Source of the DNA: Xanthobacteraceae bacterium
Lineage (GTDB): Bacteria > Pseudomonadota > Alphaproteobacteria > Rhizobiales > Xanthobacteraceae
Reading direction: 5' to 3'
Length of the DNA: 39,720 bases
Assembly (NCBI GenBank): GCA_030037065.1
Contig: JASHRW010000225.1
Location: forward strand, 1 to 39,720
In this document: one piece after another, positions 23,771 to 33,361 of the stretch
Numbering within the stretch: the first letter of the stretch is position 1
Layout: the number at the start of each line of letters is the position of its first letter
Notes under the pieces: generated by a model
Told to the model about the DNA's origin: nothing
Seen by the model: only the letters and a program-made list of their open reading frames with translations
The model's database searches: none
Translations under genes and position numbers: made by a program

Positions 23771-24241
23771 ATGGCCGTCGTGCTCGGCGATCTCGACGAC
23801 GATGAAGAGGACGATTTCGAAGAGGCACACGACATCAACGTCACGCCGTTCATCGACGTCATGCTTGTACTTCTGATCATTTTCATGGTGGCAGCGCCGC
23901 TGTCGACCGTGGACCTGCCGGTCGATCTGCCGACGGCCACTGCGATGCCTGACAAAAGGCCGGATAAGCCAACTTACGTTACCATCCAGGCTGATCTTGC
24001 CGTCGCTATCAACGAGACACCGGTCAAGCGCGTCGATCTGGTCCGCACGCTCGATGCCATGTCCGCCAACGGTAAGGATCAACGTATCTTCCTGCGCGCA
24101 GACCGCGGCGTGCCGTATGGCGAATTGATGGACGTGCTCGAACGCCTGCGTCTTGGCGGCTATTCGAAGATCGCGCTGGTTGCGCTTGAAGGCGTGCCTC
24201 AGGACCATGGCCGGCCCGACGCGGCGTTGACGACGCCGTAG
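23771..24241 (+). CDS. exbD: TonB-system energiser ExbD
   Basis: A 156-residue partner of ExbB. The single membrane helix after DINVTPFIDVMLVLLIIFMV carries D29, the equivalent of the essential proton-path Asp of E. coli ExbD. The N-terminal cytoplasmic tail is unusually acidic (DLDDDEEDDFEEAHD). The periplasmic domain (VTIQADLAVAINETPV, IFLRADRGVPYGELMDVL) is typical. It is followed by tonB after 38 bases. Confidence 0.95.
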   Translation: MAVVLGDLDDDEEDDFEEAHDINVTPFIDVMLVLLIIFMVAAPLSTVDLPVDLPTATAMPDKRPDKPTYVTIQADLAVAINETPVKRVDLVRTLDAMSANGKDQRIFLRADRGVPYGELMDVLERLRLGGYSKIALVALEGVPQDHGRPDAALTTP

Positions 24242-24279
24242 AGGGGCCCGGAAGAAGACCATAAAGGCTTGCTCAGGAG

Positions 24280-25056
24280 ATGGCGCTACAGCTGACGCGG
24301 ACAGTTTGGATAGTCTCAGCATTCGGCGCGGTTGCGATCCACGCCGCCTGTATCGCGCTGGCGTTCGGCGCGATGCGACCGGACGACACGCAAGACCTCG
24401 GCGCGCCTGCGATCGAGATCGGCGTTGAACTGGTTTCGCCGCGGCTCGAGCCCACCGATCTGCCGGTCGGCCCCGATACCGACGCCTCGGCTGCGGCGCC
24501 GGAGGTGATCGAACAGAAGACAGTGGTCGAAAAGACCGACCTGCCCAAGGCCACGCCGACCGAGACCGACGATCCGGACCGGGTAGTATCGCCCGACGAT
24601 ACTAAGCCGCTCAAGGACATCGACCCGAAGAAAGCCTCTGTGCAAGCCGAGCCTTCACAGGCATCTATCGCGGTCGAGGCGACAGCGACTCCTACCGTCG
24701 AGAACGCCCGGCAGTCGCCGCGCTCGGTCGCGCCCTCGCAAGGGACCGGCCAGAGCGCGGTGCGGGAGCGCGTCACCTGGGAGAAGGAGCTGGCCGCACA
24801 TTTCAACAAATACAAACGCTATCCGGATGATCGCAGCGACCGGAACGCGCAAGTCGTCGTGAGCTTTGTGCTCGACCGCCTCGGCCATGTGTTGTCCTCG
24901 CGAATCGTGACGGGCTCGGGCGACTCGGCCTTCGACGCCGCCGCACTCGCCATGCTGCAGCGCGCGAGCCCGGTGCCGCCGCCGCCGCCGCTCGTGGCCG
25001 ACGATGGGCTGACGTTCAGCTTGCCAGTCATTTTCCACGCCAAGGAGCGCCGGTAG
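24280..25056 (+). CDS. tonB: Energy transducer TonB
   Basis: A 258-residue periplasm-spanning protein that links ExbBD to outer membrane receptors. A single membrane helix lies at about 8-30 (VWIVSAFGAVAIHAACIALA). The middle is Pro/Glu/Asp/Thr-rich with few Pro-Lys repeats, more acidic than in enteric TonB. The C-terminal TonB domain (about 165-258) has HFNKYKRYPDDR, NAQVVVSFVLDRLGHVLSS and FDAAALAMLQRASPVPPPPP, ending LPVIFHAKERR. AGGAG abuts the ATG with no spacer. Last of the receptor operon and convergent with the FabH-like gene. Confidence 0.94.
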   Translation: MALQLTRTVWIVSAFGAVAIHAACIALAFGAMRPDDTQDLGAPAIEIGVELVSPRLEPTDLPVGPDTDASAAAPEVIEQKTVVEKTDLPKATPTETDDPDRVVSPDDTKPLKDIDPKKASVQAEPSQASIAVEATATPTVENARQSPRSVAPSQGTGQSAVRERVTWEKELAAHFNKYKRYPDDRSDRNAQVVVSFVLDRLGHVLSSRIVTGSGDSAFDAAALAMLQRASPVPPPPPLVADDGLTFSLPVIFHAKERR

Positions 25057-25101
25057 GAGCAAGCTGTCTTGTCGTTAAACGGAATATTATGAACCCGACC
25101 T

Positions 25102-26151
25102 TCAGCGCCCGTCGTACGCCCAGGTCAAATACGCTCCGCCCCACGTAAAGCCGCCGCCGAAGGCTGCCAGCAGCAGGCGATCGCCGGGCTTGAGCTTGCT
25201 CTCGTAATCCCACAAGCAAAGTGGGATCGTGGCATTGGTCGTGTTGCCGTATTTGTGGATCGTGATCATGACCCGGTCTGCCGGCAATTTCATGCGCTCG
25301 GCGGTCGACTCGATGATGCGCTTGTTGGCTTGGTGCGGCACCAGCCAATCGATATCTTGGCTCGACAGGTAATTGCGCTTCATCAGCGCGGCAGCGACGT
25401 CGGCCATGCGCGCAACCGCAAACTTGTAGACGGTGGCGCCTTCCTGATGAACGTAGTGAAGACGCTTGGCCACCGTTTCTGCCGTCGGCGGCAGGCGGCT
25501 GCCGCCGGCCTTTTGATGCAGGTGCTGCATGCCGGAGCCGTCTGAGGAAATCACGGAATCGATGATTCCGTACTTGCGGCTTGGCTCGAGCAGAACCGCG
25601 CCAGCGCCATCGCCGAACAGCACGCAGGTTTTCCGATCGGTATAATCGATGATCGCCGACATCTTGTCGGCACCAACCACGACGACCTTGCGATACTTTC
25701 CGGTTTCGACGAATTGCGCGGCAATGGTGAGCGCATAAACGAAGCCGGAGCATGCGGCTTGCACGTCGAAACTGCCAATATTGCGGATGCCGCACATGTC
25801 GCAGATCAGATTGGCGGTCGAAGGGAAGACAAAATCGGGCGTGGTGGTGGCACAGATCAACAGATCGATTTCGCCGGGTGCGGTTGCGGTCTTGGCCAAC
25901 AGGCCACGCACCGCCTCCGCGCCCATGTGCGAGGTGCCGAGCCCTTTGCCGGTCAGGATGTGCCGTTCTTTGATGCCGGTGCGCGCGACGATCCACTCGT
26001 CGCTGGTGTCGACCATTTGCGCGAGCTTGGCATTGCTCAGTACGTCGGGCGGCACATAGCCGCACACACCGGTGATCGCGGCGCGAATATGAGATTTCCG
26101 GTACGGATTTTTCTTCGCTGGACTCACGCGGGTCGCTTGGCTGTTGGGCAA
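25102..26151 (-). CDS. FabH-like beta-ketoacyl-ACP synthase III
   Basis: A 349-residue KAS III enzyme, which condenses an acyl-CoA with malonyl-ACP to start a fatty acid chain. The catalytic triad is visible: C134 in QAACSGFVYA, H273 in VPHQANKRI and N303 in YGNTTNATIP. The C-terminal stretch after the Asn (LCLWDYESKLKPGD, then FGGGFTWGGAYLTWAYD) is of the kind I associate with Bacteroidetes FabH, not the GNTSAASIPLAL form usual in alphaproteobacteria. The start is a TTG at 26151 with no clear ribosome site; the first ~20 residues are polar, and GTG at 26127 is an alternative. It follows lpxB after 79 bases on the same strand. It is probably an extra copy; plsX is not adjacent. Confidence 0.88.
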   Translation of the reverse strand: MPNSQATRVSPAKKNPYRKSHIRAAITGVCGYVPPDVLSNAKLAQMVDTSDEWIVARTGIKERHILTGKGLGTSHMGAEAVRGLLAKTATAPGEIDLLICATTTPDFVFPSTANLICDMCGIRNIGSFDVQAACSGFVYALTIAAQFVETGKYRKVVVVGADKMSAIIDYTDRKTCVLFGDGAGAVLLEPSRKYGIIDSVISSDGSGMQHLHQKAGGSRLPPTAETVAKRLHYVHQEGATVYKFAVARMADVAAALMKRNYLSSQDIDWLVPHQANKRIIESTAERMKLPADRVMITIHKYGNTTNATIPLCLWDYESKLKPGDRLLLAAFGGGFTWGGAYLTWAYDGR

Positions 26152-26230
26152 AAATGGGAGGACCTGCCAGCGCCCTTAGCAGAACGGCGGCTACGATGGT
26201 AGGCCGAGACTTGGGTGGTGTGCGCCGGGC

Positions 26231-27457
26231 TTAGCATGATGTCGCCATTGCGCCGACGGCTATGGGACCACGGCGGCCGCGGCGCGCGGCATCAAGGACG
26301 ACGGCCGCAGCCTTCCCGCTCGGCGAGGTGGTGCCGATACCCATGATCGCATCGAGTTGCTGAAAAGCTGCCATCTGCCGCTGCCGCTGCGGCGTGTCGG
26401 ACAGCAGCGGAACGAGGGATTCAGCGAGCTTTTCCGCCGTGCACTCCTGCTGCAGAAATTCCGGAACAACCTTCTCGCCAAGCACCAGGTTGGCGAGAAT
26501 GACGGTCGAAATTTCAGGCGTCCGCGCGGCGCGGAATATGAGCTCCTCGATCAGCGACAGCCGATAGGCCGCGACGGTCGGGACTGCCGCCAGCGCCAAT
26601 TCGAGCGTAACGGTGCCGGATGCAGCGAGGGCCGCTCGCGCCGAGCGAAATGCGACCCACTTTTCCGCCGGATCGACGACGATGCGCGGCTGCAGCGGCC
26701 ATCCGGCAACGCCGTCGCGCACCCGCGTCAGCAGATGCGGCACGGTGGGCAGCACCAATTCCATGGTCCCAACACGCTCGACCACGCGCGCAATCGCCGC
26801 GCCGAACGTCGGCAGCAGCCGGCGCAGCTCACTGGAACGGCTGCCAGGAAGCACGAGAATCAGCGGCGGATCACTCCGCCGCCGCTGCAGCTCATCCGCA
26901 TTAGGCCGCAGCTCAGGGACCCTTTCGATCATTGGATGGCCAACGTAGATGCAGGGCGGCCCGCCGAGCCGCAGATGCGTTGCCGGTTCGAACGGCAATA
27001 TGGCAAGCACGCAATCCACATAGGCGCGCATCGAGCGGGCCCGCCAAGGTCGCCAGGCCCAAACCGTCGGCGACACATAATCGAAAATGGGAATCGACGG
27101 CGCCTGACGACGCACGCGACGCGCAACCCGGTGGGTAAAATCCGGGCTGTCGATAATGATAAGAGCATCCGGCTGCGCGGCGATAATCGCTGAGGCGGTC
27201 TCGCGGATGCGGCGTAAAATCGTCGGCAGGCGGCGAGGAATGGCATTAAAGCCCACGATGGACAGATCCTCGATGGCAAAAGGGCTTTCGATTCCGACAG
27301 CAGCCATTGCCCGGCCGCCGACGCCGGTAAGATGGAGCCGCCCAGGTGCGCGCTCGCGCAGCGCGCGAATAAGCGTCGCCCCCAATGCGTCGCCCGATTC
27401 CTCGCCGGCGACCAAATACAGAGAAAGTGGTCGCGGCTGCAGCATGCTCGTCATCAT
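26231..27457 (-). CDS. lpxB: Lipid-A-disaccharide synthase
   Basis: LpxB joins lipid X to UDP-2,3-diacylglucosamine to give the lipid A disaccharide. The 408-residue GT19 protein starts SLYLVAGEESGDALGATLI and contains VGGRAMAAVGIESPF, FDYVSPTVWAWRPWRARSM, YVGHPMIERVP, LVLPGSRSSELRRLLP and ASGTVTLELALAAVPTVAAY, all standard. ATG at 27457 overlaps the lpxI stop as ATGA. It is the last gene of the long minus-strand envelope operon. Confidence 0.95.
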   Translation of the reverse strand: MMTSMLQPRPLSLYLVAGEESGDALGATLIRALRERAPGRLHLTGVGGRAMAAVGIESPFAIEDLSIVGFNAIPRRLPTILRRIRETASAIIAAQPDALIIIDSPDFTHRVARRVRRQAPSIPIFDYVSPTVWAWRPWRARSMRAYVDCVLAILPFEPATHLRLGGPPCIYVGHPMIERVPELRPNADELQRRRSDPPLILVLPGSRSSELRRLLPTFGAAIARVVERVGTMELVLPTVPHLLTRVRDGVAGWPLQPRIVVDPAEKWVAFRSARAALAASGTVTLELALAAVPTVAAYRLSLIEELIFRAARTPEISTVILANLVLGEKVVPEFLQQECTAEKLAESLVPLLSDTPQRQRQMAAFQQLDAIMGIGTTSPSGKAAAVVLDAARRGRRGPIAVGAMATSC

Positions 27458-28356
27458 GCCCGCCCCTCGGGCACGCCGACAATAAACAGTCCGGCGCGAT
27501 CGGCTGCGGCGACGGCCTCGGCCGCGTCAGCAATGATCGTGTTCCCGGCAGCGACCGCCACCCCGGCAAGCCCAGCGCGTGCAGCATTGCTCACAGTTTG
27601 CAGGCCGATCGCCGGCAAATCGAGCCGACGGTCCTGCGCAGGTTTTGGCGCTTTTACCAGCACGCCGACGCGCTGCGGCGTGGTCACGCGTCCCTGCCCA
27701 CGCAATTCGGCCACGCGCGCCAGCATATTGTCAGTGCCTTCGGCAGCCTCCACTGCCAACACATGGTGGTCGGCGACGATTGCAGCCTGCCCAACGTCGA
27801 ACGGTCCAAGCGCGGCAAGAAGCGCTAGTGCATGCGCAGTGTCAGCTTGGTCGCGCGGTGACGGCCGATGCCGGCCGAGCACTCCTTCTGACACGATAAT
27901 GTCTAGTGCAACGTCCTTGACCCCAACGATTCGCAGACCGCGCTCTTCTGCTACCCTGGCGAGGCCAGCTAGCAGCCGATCGTCTCCACCGCGAAATAGG
28001 TGAATTAGTCGCGGTAGCAGCCGAATCGCGTGCCAATCCAAACGGATCTGACTGAGCGGTGGCCGGAATATGGTGCCGATCAGCAGCACTTCTCGGCACC
28101 CCTCGGCGCGCACAAGACGGAAAAACTCGCTCACCTGACCGATTGACAGCCAGTGATGCGGGTAGCGATCGACGACGCTCGGTTCGGCCCAGCCTTTGAC
28201 GGCAAACATTACCGGTCGGCGACCGCTGCGCAGGACGGCATCGGCGACCGCGCCGGGAAAACTGCCGCCGCCGCAGATGATCGCGATCGATTCCCCGGCC
28301 GCTCCGCTAAGCGGCGCGTGACCAACCGTCGCTCGTGCATCAGCCTGCATTCTCAC
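27454..28356 (-). CDS. lpxI: UDP-2,3-diacylglucosamine pyrophosphatase LpxI
   Basis: LpxI hydrolyses UDP-2,3-diacylglucosamine to lipid X and replaces LpxH in many alphaproteobacteria. The 300-residue protein has the two-domain DUF1009 pattern: IAIICGGGSFPGAVADAVLR at the N-terminus, a GTIFRPPLSQIRLDW region, and the C-terminal catalytic domain with VLVKAPKPAQDRRLDLPAIG and GLAGVAVAAGNTII. GTG at 28356 has GGGGA 5 bases upstream; ATG at 28350 is an alternative. It overlaps the end of lpxA by 17 bases and lpxB by 4. Confidence 0.94.
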   Translation of the reverse strand: MRMQADARATVGHAPLSGAAGESIAIICGGGSFPGAVADAVLRSGRRPVMFAVKGWAEPSVVDRYPHHWLSIGQVSEFFRLVRAEGCREVLLIGTIFRPPLSQIRLDWHAIRLLPRLIHLFRGGDDRLLAGLARVAEERGLRIVGVKDVALDIIVSEGVLGRHRPSPRDQADTAHALALLAALGPFDVGQAAIVADHHVLAVEAAEGTDNMLARVAELRGQGRVTTPQRVGVLVKAPKPAQDRRLDLPAIGLQTVSNAARAGLAGVAVAAGNTIIADAAEAVAAADRAGLFIVGVPEGRA

Positions 28357-29158
28357 CGGGTTCCCCGCCGTCGCGTCGCGCGTGCGGCGTTACCAACGGC
28401 CGCTTACCGCCAGCCCGGACAAATGTGATAATTTTTTCCACCAAGAGATCGCCGCTAAACTGGCGCGCCACTGCATCAAGTCGATCGGCAAATACGCCCT
28501 CCTCGAAGAACAGGGCACGAAATGCGCGATTGAGCCTTTGCAAATCGGCGCGTGTCGCACCGCGCCGCCGCAGTCCGACCAAGTTCAGCCCCGCGAGCCT
28601 CGCGATGGGGCCGCGCGCGTAGCCGAACGGAATGAGGTTCCCCGATATGCCCGACAATCCCGCCACCATGGCGCCCTCGCCAATGCGGGCGAATTGGTGC
28701 ACCGCCGCGTGTCCGCCGAAAACGGTGTGGTCGCCCACCGAGACGTGTCCGCCGAGGACGACGTTGTTGGCAAACGTCACCGCATTGCCGACCTGACAAT
28801 CGTGCCCGACGTGTGAGCCCACCATGAACAAACAACCCTCGCCGACGCTGGTCAACCCGCCGCCATCTTCAGTGCCGATATTCATAGTGACGCCTTCGCG
28901 CAGTTCGCAGCGCGGTCCGATTACCAGCCGTGTCGCTCCGCCGCGATAGTGCACCGATTGCGGCGGCGTGCCGAGCGAAGCGTACGGATAGACGATGGTG
29001 CCGTCGCCAAGCCGGGTGACACCGGTGACGTGAACGTGGGCGATCAAACGCACTTCATTGCCGATTTCGACCCGCGGTCCGATGATGCAGTAAGGCCCGA
29101 TTTCGACGCCCTCGCCCATGCGCACGCCTTCGGCTACGCGCGCGGTCGGATCGATCAC
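28340..29158 (-). CDS. lpxA: UDP-N-acetylglucosamine O-acyltransferase
   Basis: LpxA adds a 3-hydroxyacyl chain from ACP to UDP-GlcNAc, the first step of lipid A. The frame is open from 29242, but GTG at 29158 overlaps the fabZ stop as GTGA and gives the family start [20 protein letters not shown]. This makes 272 residues. Left-handed beta-helix hexapeptide repeats cover the first two-thirds, and the catalytic His is in MVGSHVGHDCQVGN. The C-terminal helical domain begins near GLNLVGLRRRGATRADLQRL. The charged tail (RRDGGEPGENAG) goes beyond the usual end. Confidence 0.95.
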   Translation of the reverse strand: MIDPTARVAEGVRMGEGVEIGPYCIIGPRVEIGNEVRLIAHVHVTGVTRLGDGTIVYPYASLGTPPQSVHYRGGATRLVIGPRCELREGVTMNIGTEDGGGLTSVGEGCLFMVGSHVGHDCQVGNAVTFANNVVLGGHVSVGDHTVFGGHAAVHQFARIGEGAMVAGLSGISGNLIPFGYARGPIARLAGLNLVGLRRRGATRADLQRLNRAFRALFFEEGVFADRLDAVARQFSGDLLVEKIITFVRAGGKRPLVTPHARRDGGEPGENAG

Positions 29159-29613
29159 GTTTTGACCTCGCCAATCATTGCGCCGAGCACCGCCTCGGCG
29201 ACGACCGTGGTACCGATCCTGGCTTCGGTCTGGTACCACCACATGAAGCGGCGATGCGCCGACTTGCGCACGTGATATTCCAGCCTGTCGCCGGGCACCG
29301 CCGGGCGCCGGAACTTCGCTTTGTCAATGGTAATGAGAAACATGGAGCGCGACTCACGCAATTGCAGAAGCCGGAGCACCAGCACCGCTGCGGTTTGCGT
29401 CATTCCCTCGATCACCAGCACGCCGGGCATCACCGGATTTTCCGGGAAATGGCCGAGGAATTGCGGTTCGTTGATGGTGACGTTCTTTATGCCGATCCCG
29501 CTCTCGTCGCCGCGAATATCGATGATGCGATCTACCATGACGAATGGATAGCGATGCGGCAATAGCCGCAGAATGTCACGGATCTCAGCTGCTTCGAGGG
29601 ATTCAGCATTCAT
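29155..29613 (-). CDS. fabZ: 3-hydroxyacyl-ACP dehydratase FabZ
   Basis: FabZ dehydrates 3-hydroxyacyl-ACP in fatty acid elongation and competes with LpxA and LpxD for the same substrate. ATG at 29613 was chosen over the open frame from 29733 because it starts the conserved [20 protein letters not shown] just downstream and gives 152 residues. The hot-dog catalytic helix holds His in [11 protein letters not shown] and Glu in [12 protein letters not shown]. The start lies 11 bases inside the end of lpxD, and the stop overlaps lpxA. Confidence 0.95.
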   Translation of the reverse strand: MNAESLEAAEIRDILRLLPHRYPFVMVDRIIDIRGDESGIGIKNVTINEPQFLGHFPENPVMPGVLVIEGMTQTAAVLVLRLLQLRESRSMFLITIDKAKFRRPAVPGDRLEYHVRKSAHRRFMWWYQTEARIGTTVVAEAVLGAMIGEVKT

Positions 29614-30598
29614 CGTTCGCCCCGTGCGACTCCGCCGACGCATTGCCGAAGCAAGCGCCGCTCGGAATATCCGACCGCACTCGGCTGCGCCACGCGAGCA
29701 TGGCGCCTTCGCCGATTGCGATATTCCCATCAATGCCGGCCTGGCTGCCGATCATGACAAAGTCTCCGACCGTCGTGTTGCCACCTATGCCTGCCTGGGC
29801 GGCGACCACACAATACCGGCCGATACTCACGTTGTGCGCGATTTGCACGAGATTGTCGATCTTGGTGCCCTCGCCGATGACCGTATCGCGGAACGAGCCG
29901 CGGTCGACGGTCGCGTTTGCGCCGATCTCGACGTCATCTTGAATTATGACCCGCCGGATCTGTGGAATCCTGCCGTGCTCTCGCCGATCCGACAGATGCG
30001 CGAACCCGTCATGGCCGATGCGCGCGCCGGGATGAATGATGACGCGATCGCCGATCAAGGCGTGCATGATCGTGACGCCGGCACCGATTACGCACTGACG
30101 TCCAACGCAAACATCCGGGCCGAGCGCGGCTCCGGCGGCCAGCACCGTACCGGCGCCGACCTCGGCACGCGGTCCGATAACGACGAGTGGATCTATGGAA
30201 ACGCCCACTTCTATCCGCGCCGAGGCATGCACATGCGCGCCTGCTGCGCGTCCTGCCGATTCGAACAGCGATGACGGGCGCATGTCGCCGGGAAAGAGCG
30301 TTTGGGTCAGTGTAATGAAGGCCAAGTAGGGCGCCTCGTTCAGTAACACCGCGAGACCAGGCGGCGCCGAGGCGGCAAAGTGCGGCGCCATGAAGCATGC
30401 GCCGGCATGGGTGACTGTCAATTCGGGCCGATGCCTTTCATCCTCCAAGAATGCGATGTCGGTCGGACCGGCGATATCCAGCGCCGCGACGTTGCTGATG
30501 CGACGATCCACCGGCGCGCCGTCCAATAGCTTCGAGCGCGTCAACGTCGCAATCTGGCCGACCGTCAGCTCGCAATTTCCTCGTCCCAGCGCCGCCAT
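29603..30598 (-). CDS. lpxD: UDP-3-O-acylglucosamine N-acyltransferase (short C-terminus)
   Basis: LpxD adds the second, N-linked hydroxyacyl chain in lipid A synthesis. The N-terminal uridine-binding domain ([36 protein letters not shown]) precedes left-handed beta-helix repeats. The catalytic His is in [12 protein letters not shown], after [20 protein letters not shown]. Most LpxD proteins go on after the DIPSG turn with a GGxPAxPxxxW segment and a C-terminal helix of ~20-30 residues. Here the frame ends in [15 protein letters not shown], so that tail is missing. ATG at 30598 (331 residues) avoids overlap with bamA; ATG at 30676 would overlap bamA by 47 bases and add 26 non-conserved residues. 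Confidence 0.9.
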   Translation of the reverse strand: MAALGRGNCELTVGQIATLTRSKLLDGAPVDRRISNVAALDIAGPTDIAFLEDERHRPELTVTHAGACFMAPHFAASAPPGLAVLLNEAPYLAFITLTQTLFPGDMRPSSLFESAGRAAGAHVHASARIEVGVSIDPLVVIGPRAEVGAGTVLAAGAALGPDVCVGRQCVIGAGVTIMHALIGDRVIIHPGARIGHDGFAHLSDRREHGRIPQIRRVIIQDDVEIGANATVDRGSFRDTVIGEGTKIDNLVQIAHNVSIGRYCVVAAQAGIGGNTTVGDFVMIGSQAGIDGNIAIGEGAMLAWRSRVRSDIPSGACFGNASAESHGANDEC

Positions 30599-30629
30599 GC
30601 GTCCATCCGCGAAGAGTCGAGTGGGCGCA

Positions 30630-33215
30630 TCAAAAATGCGTTCCGCCGCCGAACGCGAAATACTGAGTATTGTCATACCACTGTTTCAAGAACGGGTAGG
30701 CGAGATCGAAGCGCAGCGGACCGAATGGCGAGTTCCAGATCAGGCTGATGCCGACCGATGCGCGCACCGCGGCACCATCCTCGTATAGCATGCCGCAACC
30801 ATCCCCTTTTGCTCCGGCCGGCATTGTCGGTGCGCAGGCAATATTGACACCGCTAGAAGTGACCGGTTCGAAGATTTCCCCGGTCGCCGGATTCTGGGTC
30901 TCGGCCCTATACCCCCATACCGAGCCGCTATCGACGAATACCCCGCCAGTAAAACCGGAATCCTTGGGCATGAAGTACAGTGGATAATCGAATTCGAGGC
31001 TGGCGCCCCAGTACATCGTCCCGCCGATTTCGTCACCGGTCCCATACCCGAACGGATAATTGGTGACATCACGCGGCCCAATGCCTGCCGGCGCAAAACC
31101 GCGAACCAGATTGGGCCCCATCTTGAAGTCGTCCAACATGCTCACGTAGTCGTTGTTGGAAACGCAAGAACCCGACGTCGGGCAATTCTGCAACCCCAAA
31201 ATGTTGCCGGCTTGCAGATGGAGGATGCCGGTGAGATCGGAGATAGGCTGATAATAGCTATGAAAGTCAACGACCGAACGTAGGTAGTTCGCATCGCCGC
31301 CGAGCCCGGCGAAATCCTGGCCCCAATTAAGATTGATGCCGCTGGTGGGATTTTTGTTGTTGTCGAGCGTGTTATAGACAATTCCATATCCTGCGCTCGA
31401 CGTTAGGCGCGTACCCAGTCCAAGTTCCTCCCGGATGGGAAGCGAAGTCTGCCCATACGTGAGACAGTTGCTGTCGCTCGCAAAAGGAGATCCGGATGCG
31501 GATATTGCGGCTGGCGTCGGAAACGTGGTGGAGTTGTCTGGATTGATATTGTTACAGTCGTTAAGATACCACGGCAGTTGGATCGACTGCGTGTAGAGTG
31601 AATATCGCAGCTGCACGGACAAGTCTTCGCGAAGCGGAATGCCAAGCTTCAGTGTGCCGCCGATCGATTCCGTCCCATAGGAGAAATAGCTGTTGGGCAG
31701 TGTCTGCTTTGCGAATAGACTGACGCCGCCACTCAAGCGCTCATCGAGGAAATACGGTTCGACATAATCGAGTTCGGCGGCGCGAATATATTCCCCATAG
31801 GTCGCGGAGGCTTTGGCAAAGCGCCCGGTGCCGAGCAGATTGCGTTCGGAAACGGAGGCCTCCACCATCCAGCCTTCCGCCGTCGAGTAGCCGCCCATGA
31901 TCGAGAAGTCGCCGGTCGACTGCTCGGTCACGTTGATATTGACGATCACGCGGTCCGGCGCCGAGCCCGGTGCGGTGGTGATCTTGACGTCTTTGAAGAA
32001 ATTGAGGTTCTTGATGCGCCGTTCGGCGCGATCAAGCAGCGCGCGGTTGTACGGATCGCCCTCATTGATATCCAACTCGCGCCGGATCACGTAATCGCGG
32101 GTTCTGGTGTTGCCGATGATATTGATGCGTTCGATATAGGCGCGCGTGCCCTCGTCGATGACGTAGGTCACACCGATCGTTCGCGTCTGCGGATCGCGGT
32201 TGCCCTCCGGCCGCACGGTGCCGAACGGATAACCGCGCCGTGCCATCTCGACGGTGAGGGCTTCCACGGTCTTCTGAACGGCGTCGCCGTTGTAGACATC
32301 GCCCTGGTGCGTCAACAAAATCGAACGCAGCGAATTAGCGTCCACCGCGCGCACGTTTGATTGAATGTCGATTTTACCGAAGCGGTATCGCGGCCCTTCC
32401 TCGATCGTGAAGGTGATGATGAAGCCTTTCCTGGCCGGGTCGTAGACTCCGGTCGCGGAAATGACTTGCACGTCGGCATAGCCGTGCTGGAGATAAAAGC
32501 GCCGCAACAGGTCGCGATCGGCCTCGATGCGATCGGGGTCGTAGACGTCCGTGGTCTGCAGAAAGCTAAGGAGATTCGAGACATTGGTTTTGATCACGTC
32601 CTTCAACCGCCAACTGGAAAAGGCGTGATTGCCGATAAAATCGATCTCCTTGACCCCGGTCTTTTCACCCTCGTTGATGACAAAGATCAGGTCGACGCGG
32701 TTGTTCGGCCGGCTAACGATTTCCGGAACGACAGTGACATTGAAACGCCCGGCACGATGGTAGATGTCGATAATGCGCTCGGTGTCCGCCTGCACTGCGG
32801 GCTTGGACAGCGTACCGCGCGCCTTCGATTGAATTTCCTGCTGGAGCTGCTCGTCCTTAATCCGATGATTGCCCTGGAAAGCGACCCGGTCGATCACCGG
32901 CGCCTCCACCACCGACACAATCACGCGGTTGCCCTGTGTGGTGACGTTGATGTTCTCGAACAGGCCAGAGGCATAGAGCGCCTTGATCCCGGCATTGATC
33001 TGGTCAGCATCCAGATGCTTCCCCGGCGCCGCCTTGAAATACCTGCGGATGGTGTCGGCATCGATGCGACGGTTGCCTTGCACCACGATCTCAGTCGCCG
33101 CCGACGTCTGTCTCGGCGCGGCAAACGCCACGTCAGACGCAAAGCCAACAAAACCCACTCCGAGGAGCAAGCCGGCCATGACTAGCCCTCGTCTCACCCG
33201 CACCCACATGTTCAT
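30630..33215 (-). CDS. bamA: Outer membrane protein assembly factor BamA
   Basis: BamA is the essential Omp85 insertase of the outer membrane. The 861-residue product has a signal peptide ([19 protein letters not shown], cleavage near AFAAP) and five POTRA domains to about residue 420, with repeated IxxGNxRxxxxxL patterns ([45 protein letters not shown]). A 16-strand barrel follows with the lid-lock motif [15 protein letters not shown] and a C-terminal Phe (FAFGGGTHF). ATG at 33215 was chosen; TTG at 33221 is also open. GAGGG lies 10 bases before the ATG. A 140-base gap separates it from rseP. Confidence 0.96.
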   Translation of the reverse strand: MNMWVRVRRGLVMAGLLLGVGFVGFASDVAFAAPRQTSAATEIVVQGNRRIDADTIRRYFKAAPGKHLDADQINAGIKALYASGLFENINVTTQGNRVIVSVVEAPVIDRVAFQGNHRIKDEQLQQEIQSKARGTLSKPAVQADTERIIDIYHRAGRFNVTVVPEIVSRPNNRVDLIFVINEGEKTGVKEIDFIGNHAFSSWRLKDVIKTNVSNLLSFLQTTDVYDPDRIEADRDLLRRFYLQHGYADVQVISATGVYDPARKGFIITFTIEEGPRYRFGKIDIQSNVRAVDANSLRSILLTHQGDVYNGDAVQKTVEALTVEMARRGYPFGTVRPEGNRDPQTRTIGVTYVIDEGTRAYIERINIIGNTRTRDYVIRRELDINEGDPYNRALLDRAERRIKNLNFFKDVKITTAPGSAPDRVIVNINVTEQSTGDFSIMGGYSTAEGWMVEASVSERNLLGTGRFAKASATYGEYIRAAELDYVEPYFLDERLSGGVSLFAKQTLPNSYFSYGTESIGGTLKLGIPLREDLSVQLRYSLYTQSIQLPWYLNDCNNINPDNSTTFPTPAAISASGSPFASDSNCLTYGQTSLPIREELGLGTRLTSSAGYGIVYNTLDNNKNPTSGINLNWGQDFAGLGGDANYLRSVVDFHSYYQPISDLTGILHLQAGNILGLQNCPTSGSCVSNNDYVSMLDDFKMGPNLVRGFAPAGIGPRDVTNYPFGYGTGDEIGGTMYWGASLEFDYPLYFMPKDSGFTGGVFVDSGSVWGYRAETQNPATGEIFEPVTSSGVNIACAPTMPAGAKGDGCGMLYEDGAAVRASVGISLIWNSPFGPLRFDLAYPFLKQWYDNTQYFAFGGGTHF

Positions 33216-33361
33216 GCGCAAAGCGCCCTCATTCCCCTTGTGGCCGCCCCCAACTGGCGGGTCGCTTAAGATCCTCTTCGGCTCGGCATCATCATCCGTT
33301 CGCTTCGTTTCCTCGTTGCATTGTTGCTCGCCGCATCAATCCCAATCGTTATTGCGTCCCA

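Noticed and set aside
23111-24322. Open frame of 403 codons opposite exbB/exbD
   Set aside because: It spans two well-supported genes on the other strand, is His/Arg/Asp-rich, and has no family motif.
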